Source: JBNKLG01 sp050292235
Lineage (GTDB): Bacteria; Pseudomonadota; Gammaproteobacteria; Chromatiales; Chromatiaceae
Assembly (NCBI GenBank): GCA_050292235.1
Contig: JBNKLG010000067.1
Location: 1-15,858, forward strand
DNA: 15,858 nt
Direction: 5' to 3'
Positions 12,265 to 15,858 of the stretch are shown here, piece by piece. The notes below the pieces were generated by a model that saw only the letters and a list, made by a program, of their open reading frames with translations, made no database searches and had not been told where the DNA came from. Made by a program: the position numbers and the translations under genes. The first letter of the stretch is position 1; every line of letters starts with the position of its first letter.

Positions 12265-13830
12265 ATGGTTACAGAATCGGTGGTTGAACTATCGCGGTTG
12301 CAGTTTGCACTGACCGCGATGTATCACTTCCTCTTTGTCCCGTTAACGCTGGGTCTTTCATTTCTTCTGGTGATTATGGAGTCGGTCTACGTGATGACCG
12401 GCAAACAGATCTATCAGGATATGACCAAATTCTGGGGCAAATTGTTCGGTATTAACTTTGCCCTTGGGGTCACTACAGGGATCACCATGGAGTTCCAGTT
12501 TGGCACCAACTGGGCTTATTACTCGCACTATGTGGGTGACATCTTTGGTGCCCCGCTGGCCATCGAAGGCTTGATGGCCTTCTTCCTGGAATCGACCTTC
12601 ATCGGCCTCTTCTTTTTTGGCTGGGACCGTTTGACCAAGCGTCAGCATCTGATGGTGACTTTTTTCACCGCCTTTGGCTCGAATCTCTCGGCGCTATGGA
12701 TTTTGGTGGCCAATGGCTGGATGCAAAACCCGGTGGGGGCCGATTTCAGTTTTGAAACCATGCGTATGGAAATGACCTCTTTCAGCGAGTTGCTGTTGAA
12801 CCCGGTGGCCCAGGTGAAATTTGTCCACACGGTTTCCGCCGGCTATGTCACCGGATCGGTATTTGTCCTGGGAATCAGCGCCTATTACCTGCTCAAGGGG
12901 CGTGATATCGACTTTGCCCGGCGTTCTTTTGCCATTGCAGCCGCCTTTGGTTTGGCCTCGTCGCTTTCGGTTGTGGTTCTGGGCGATGAGTCCGGCTATG
13001 AGCTGGGTGATGTGCAGAAGACCAAGCTGGCCGCCATAGAGGCCGAATGGGAAACGGAGCCCGCCCCCGCCTCCTTTACCCTCTTTGGCTTTCCCGATCA
13101 GGAGGCCGAAACCACCCATGCTGCGATCAAAATTCCCTGGCTCATGGGCCTGATTGCCACCCGCTCGACCAGCGAAAAGGTGATCGGAATCAAGGAGCTG
13201 AAGATTGAGCATGAAAAGCGTATTCGCAATGGCATGATTGCCTATGATCTGCTGCAAAAGCTGCGCAATGGCCAGACAGATGATGACACCAAGTTTGCCT
13301 TTGAACAGGCCAAAAAGGATCTGGGATACGGCCTGCTGTTGAAACGCTATACCCCCAAAGTGACGGATGCCACCGATGCACAGATCAAACAGGCAGTGAA
13401 TGACACCATCCCCAAGGTGGCGCCCCTGTTCTGGAGTTTCCGCCTCATGGTGCTGCTGGGCTTCTGGTTCATTCTGCTCTTTGGGTTGTCCTTTTGGTCC
13501 TGTACCAAGCGTTTGGTGGCAAAAAGGCGCTGGCTGTTGAAAGCGGCTTTGCTGAGCATCCCTCTGCCCTGGATCAGCTCTGAGCTGGGTTGGTTTGTGG
13601 CCGAGTACGGTCGTCAGCCCTGGTCGATCGGTGAGGTGTTGCCGACTCACCTGAGTACCTCGACCCTGGGTACAAGCGATCTCTACTTCAGTATCGCTGG
13701 CTTTGTGGGCTTTTATACCCTACTGCTGGTGGTTGAGCTCTTTCTCATGTTCCGTTTTGCCCGTCTGGGTCCAAGCAGTTTGCACAGTGGTCGCTACCAC
13801 TTTGAGCAATCGGCCAACGCAAAATCCTAA
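12265..13830 (+). CDS. cydA: Cytochrome bd ubiquinol oxidase subunit I
   Basis: Catalytic subunit of the high-affinity, cyanide-resistant terminal oxidase: oxidises ubiquinol at the periplasmic Q-loop and reduces O2 to water in the membrane. The 521-aa protein resembles the E. coli protein closely, shifted by two residues: haem ligands H21 (b595), H188 and M395 (b558), channel acids E101 and E109, Q-loop K254 and E259 in Q-K-T-K-L-A-A-I-E-A-E-W, E447, and G-R-Q-P-W at 449-453. The Q-loop is the long (L) type. AGGAG at 12252-12256 is 8 bases before the ATG. The gene is second in cydP-cydA-cydB-cydX-ybgE. No missing residues seen. Confidence 0.98.
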   Translation: MVTESVVELSRLQFALTAMYHFLFVPLTLGLSFLLVIMESVYVMTGKQIYQDMTKFWGKLFGINFALGVTTGITMEFQFGTNWAYYSHYVGDIFGAPLAIEGLMAFFLESTFIGLFFFGWDRLTKRQHLMVTFFTAFGSNLSALWILVANGWMQNPVGADFSFETMRMEMTSFSELLLNPVAQVKFVHTVSAGYVTGSVFVLGISAYYLLKGRDIDFARRSFAIAAAFGLASSLSVVVLGDESGYELGDVQKTKLAAIEAEWETEPAPASFTLFGFPDQEAETTHAAIKIPWLMGLIATRSTSEKVIGIKELKIEHEKRIRNGMIAYDLLQKLRNGQTDDDTKFAFEQAKKDLGYGLLLKRYTPKVTDATDAQIKQAVNDTIPKVAPLFWSFRLMVLLGFWFILLFGLSFWSCTKRLVAKRRWLLKAALLSIPLPWISSELGWFVAEYGRQPWSIGEVLPTHLSTSTLGTSDLYFSIAGFVGFYTLLLVVELFLMFRFARLGPSSLHSGRYHFEQSANAKS

Positions 13831-13841
13831 GGAGCCGCACA

Positions 13842-14987
13842 ATGATTTTAGATTACGAAACCCTGAAACTGGTCTGGTGGCTGTTGGTCGGAGTACTTTT
13901 GATCGGCTTTGTCATTACTGATGGCTTTGATATGGGGGCAGGAGCCTTGTTGCCTTTTCTGGGTAAAACCGATGAGGAGCGGCGCATCATCATCAACACG
14001 GTTGGACCCCACTGGGATGGCAATCAGGTTTGGTTCATCACCGCTGGCGGTGCCATCTTTGCCGCCTGGCCTGCCGTTTATGCTGCCGCCTTCTCCGGCT
14101 TTTATATCGCCATGCTGCTGGTGCTGTTTGCGCTCTTCTTCCGACCAGTAGGCTTCGATTACCGCAGTAAGATTGCCGATCCACGCTGGCGCAAGACCTG
14201 GGATTGGGGCCTGTTTGTCGGTGGTGCCGTGCCTGCACTGCTGTTCGGGGTGGCGTTTGGCAACGTCATTCTGGGTGTTCCCTTCGAGCTGGATGAGCTG
14301 CTGCGTCCCAGCTATGGCGGCAGCTTTTTTGGTCTGTTGCGGCCCTTTGCCCTCCTGGCCGGGGTGGTCAGTCTCTCCATGCTGGTGATGCATGGTGCGG
14401 TCTGGCTGCACTTGCGGGCCGGTTCGCCGGTGCAGGAGCGTGCGCGCGTCGCTACGATCGGTGCTGCCCTGGTAATGTTTATGGCCTTTGCCCTGGCTGG
14501 TGCCTGGCTCTACATGGGAGGAATTGAGGGCTTCCGCATCGTTTCCCAACCACCACTGGATGCCCTGCCCAACCCTCTGGCCAAACAGGTAGAGATGGCG
14601 GAAGGGGCCTGGCTGACCAATTACAGCACCTATCCCTGGATGATGGCCGCCCCTCTGCTGGGTCTTGGCGGCGCTCTGCTGACGGCGCTATTGGCGTGGG
14701 TCAGGCGCCCAGGATTCGGCTTCGTTACCAGTGCCCTGACCATGGCTGGGGTGATATTGACGGCGGGTTTTTCCATGTTCCCTTTTGTGATGCCGTCCAA
14801 TAGTTCGCCCGCCAGTTCATTGACTGTCTGGGATGCACCCTCCAGTCACTTGACCCTGACCGTCATGTTCTGGGCGGCAATGATCTTCGTGCCGCTCATT
14901 TTGGCCTATACCACCTGGACCTACCGGGCCATGTGGGGCCGGGTGACCGTGGAGCATATCCGCGAGCACGAGCACGAGGCGTATTGA
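13842..14987 (+). CDS. cydB: Cytochrome bd ubiquinol oxidase subunit II
   Basis: Membrane partner of CydA, 381 aa with about eight helices, needed for stable haem insertion and proton access. Conserved segments: G-F-V-I-T-D-G-F-D-M-G-A-G-A-L near 22-36, the G-P-H-W-D-G-N-Q-V-W motif near 55-64, F-R-P-V-G-F-D-Y-R, and the C-terminal S-N-S-S-P-A-S-S-L-T-V-W-D-A-x-S-S block. Length equals the usual 379. GGAG lies 7 bases before the ATG, and the gene starts 11 bases after the cydA stop. The His/Glu-rich tail (E-H-I-R-E-H-E-H-E) could bind metal but is common in this family. The cydDC assembly transporter genes are not in view. Confidence 0.97.
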   Translation: MILDYETLKLVWWLLVGVLLIGFVITDGFDMGAGALLPFLGKTDEERRIIINTVGPHWDGNQVWFITAGGAIFAAWPAVYAAAFSGFYIAMLLVLFALFFRPVGFDYRSKIADPRWRKTWDWGLFVGGAVPALLFGVAFGNVILGVPFELDELLRPSYGGSFFGLLRPFALLAGVVSLSMLVMHGAVWLHLRAGSPVQERARVATIGAALVMFMAFALAGAWLYMGGIEGFRIVSQPPLDALPNPLAKQVEMAEGAWLTNYSTYPWMMAAPLLGLGGALLTALLAWVRRPGFGFVTSALTMAGVILTAGFSMFPFVMPSNSSPASSLTVWDAPSSHLTLTVMFWAAMIFVPLILAYTTWTYRAMWGRVTVEHIREHEHEAY

Positions 14988-15076
14988 TCGGGAGTTTTTT
15001 TCTCAATCCCTTGTTCTGTCTTGCCAGGGACGGCGTGGGCAGGGCGATATGAATCACTGATTTGGAGATTTTTTCG

Positions 15077-15190
15077 ATGTGGTATTTTACTTGGATCTTG
15101 GGGGCTCTCATGGCTTGTGGTTTTGGCATCATCAATGCCATGTGGCTGGAGTCGGAGAACTGGGCACAGCAGGAAAAGCAGGGTGACTGA
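15077..15190 (+). CDS. cydX: CydX, small third subunit of cytochrome bd oxidase (37 aa)
   Basis: A 37-aa single-helix protein starting M-W-Y-F-T-W-I-L-G and continuing A-C-G-F-G-I-I-N-A-M-W-L-E. This M-W-Y-F-x-W-I-L-G ... N-A-M-W pattern is diagnostic for CydX, which sits against CydA and stabilises the haem site. GGAG at 15064-15067 is 9 bases before the ATG. It lies 89 bases after cydB, and its last codons overlap the GTG start of the ybgE-type gene by 8 bases, so the two are coupled. Being so short, it would be missed by ordinary length filters. Confidence 0.93.
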   Translation: MWYFTWILGALMACGFGIINAMWLESENWAQQEKQGD

Positions 15191-15506
15191 GTCTTTGGCC
15201 GAACCGGCATCTGGAACAGGGGGGCAATGTATCCCCTATCCCAACCCCCTTTGGGCCTGTCTGATTTCCATCGCGCTGGCGGTTACGCTGTCGGCATCGA
15301 TCCTGATCTTTCCCAGGGCAGTGGCAACCTCCATCTCTGGCGTCAATCATGGCTTGTTGAGTTTACTGCTTTGGGGGGCTGCTGCCGGCTTTGTGCATGG
15401 CGTCGGTTTTGTGCCACGGCTGCCAGTGTGGCGCATCCTTTTCCATCCGCTGCTGGGTTGGCCAGTGATGCTCTATGGCATTCTGACACTGTCTGGCATG
15501 CTCTGA
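15183..15506 (+). CDS. ybgE: YbgE-type cyd operon membrane protein
   Basis: A 107-aa inner-membrane protein always found next to cydABX in many gammaproteobacteria; exact role unknown. The start is GTG at 15183, inside the end of cydX, with AGGA (15171-15174) 8 bases upstream; the longer open frame to 15021 runs antiphase through cydX and is not used. Three hydrophobic helices are visible: L-W-A-C-L-I-S-I-A-L-A-V-T-L near 24-42, L-L-S-L-L-L-W-G-A-A-A-G near 56-67, and L-L-G-W-P-V-M-L-Y-G-I-L-T-L-S at the C terminus. The G-F-V-H-G-V-G-F-x-P motif between the last two is the family hallmark (the V-H-G-x-G-F-x-P pattern). Last gene of the operon; its 3' end lies in the long stem at 15486-15531. 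Confidence 0.85.
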   Translation: MTESLAEPASGTGGQCIPYPNPLWACLISIALAVTLSASILIFPRAVATSISGVNHGLLSLLLWGAAAGFVHGVGFVPRLPVWRILFHPLLGWPVMLYGILTLSGML

Positions 15507-15531
15507 CGCCAGTGCTGAAGCCAGACAGTGT
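15486..15531. terminator. Long perfect stem between ybgE and the MCP gene, possible bidirectional terminator
   Basis: ACACTGTCTGGC (15486-15497) and GCCAGACAGTGT (15520-15531) form a perfect 12-bp stem with a 22-base loop that contains the ybgE stop codon. There is no T-run after it on either strand, so factor-independent termination is doubtful; it may protect the 3' ends of both converging messages. Confidence 0.45.
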
Positions 15532-15537
15532 TCCCCG

Positions 15538-15858
15538 TCAATCGACCTTGAATCGTTGCATCAAATTCTGAATCTGCTCTGCAGCGGTTTTCAAGGTTCT
15601 TCCTGTCTCTTCAGTCTGGTTGGCAGTGTGGGCACTTTTTTGGGCCAGTTCGTTGACACCGAGCGTGGTACGTTCGATCTCTTCGGTGACAGCACCCTGC
15701 TCTTCTGCTGCTGCTGCAATCTCAGCATTCATGTCGCGAATCTGTTTGACCGATTCGGTAATGGCGTTTAAGGCTTCTTTGACATCGCTGGTCTGGCAAA
15801 CGGTCTGTTGGGCACTCTCTTTGCTGGCTTGCATCAGCTGAGCCGTAGAAGCTGCCCC
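15538..15858 (-). CDS. Methyl-accepting chemotaxis protein, C-terminal part (truncated by window edge)
   Basis: Only the last ~106 residues are in view; the frame is open at the window end, so the start and sensor lie outside. The visible part is the descending arm of the cytoplasmic four-helix coiled coil. It has heptad-patterned I-x-x-S-V-K-Q-I-R-D-M-N-A-E-I-A-A-A-A-E-E-Q and A-V-T-E-E-I-E-R-T, including the second methylation segment (A-A-A-A-E-E-Q-G-A). A helix then ends in M-Q-R-F-K-V, the usual end of such proteins (no CheR-docking pentapeptide). The signalling tip (hairpin N-L-L-A-L-N-A) is beyond the window. It converges with ybgE. What it senses is unknown. Confidence 0.92.
   Translation of the reverse strand, partial: GAASTAQLMQASKESAQQTVCQTSDVKEALNAITESVKQIRDMNAEIAAAAEEQGAVTEEIERTTLGVNELAQKSAHTANQTEETGRTLKTAAEQIQNLMQRFKVD

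Noticed and set aside
12694..13650. Long minus-strand open frame (318 codons) opposite cydA.
   Set aside because: Antisense shadow of an unmistakable cydA; composition is Gln/Gly/His-rich and no ribosome site fits. The same applies to 13848-14549 opposite cydB and 6347-7030 opposite bepA.
15021..15182. N-terminal extension of the ybgE frame.
   Set aside because: It overlaps cydX in another frame and has no family similarity; GTG at 15183 with AGGA upstream is the better start.

Overview
The window looks like a chromosomal segment of a sulfur-oxidising gammaproteobacterium. The evidence is a stand-alone soxYZ pair, a BepA-type M48 protease, an Enterobacteria-like long-loop cytochrome bd operon (cydP-cydA-cydB-cydX-ybgE), an AI-2E/PerM permease, and promoter signals suggesting sigma-54 and NifA, hence nitrogen fixation. 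Assignment near the purple sulfur bacteria or related chemosynthetic sulfur oxidisers (Chromatiales/Sedimenticola type) is an inference; no rRNA or taxonomic marker gene is present.

Left part (1-2119): the 3' part of an OmpR-family response regulator, then on the minus strand an AT-rich bacteriohemerythrin gene and an integron-type tyrosine recombinase (IntI family). The recombinase keeps R, H, R, H and Y of the active site but has Glu where the family has the beta-hairpin Lys. No attC sites or cassette array are visible next to it.

2120-4056: a regulatory region with a recognisable intI promoter (minus strand) and, on the plus strand, a TGT-N10-ACA NifA-type upstream site followed by a good -24/-12 promoter. 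These precede a compact three-gene operon: a SIR2-like protein lacking the usual His, a 76-aa four-cysteine protein, and a 186-aa protein I do not recognise. This is the best candidate for an under-described system: a probable NifA/sigma-54-controlled nitrogen-fixation accessory operon.

4111-7132 (minus): bepA, soxY, soxZ and a secreted SNase-fold protein with a degenerate active site. The last three are tightly spaced and probably one transcript; SoxYZ is the periplasmic carrier on which thiosulfate and other sulfur species are oxidised.

7133-10250: a 64-aa acidic protein with G-W/Y-x-A-G-Y repeats and a clear terminator, a LysR-type regulator, a conserved small protein and a PerM/AI-2E permease, the last two overlapping by one base.

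10255-15506: a PAS/AAA+/Fis sigma-54 activator diverges from the cytochrome bd operon. The cyd operon has a near-consensus -24/-12 promoter and several upstream dyads, so the neighbouring activator is the obvious candidate for switching on the high-affinity oxidase. The window ends in the C-terminal part of a methyl-accepting chemotaxis protein on the minus strand, convergent with ybgE and separated from it by a long perfect stem.
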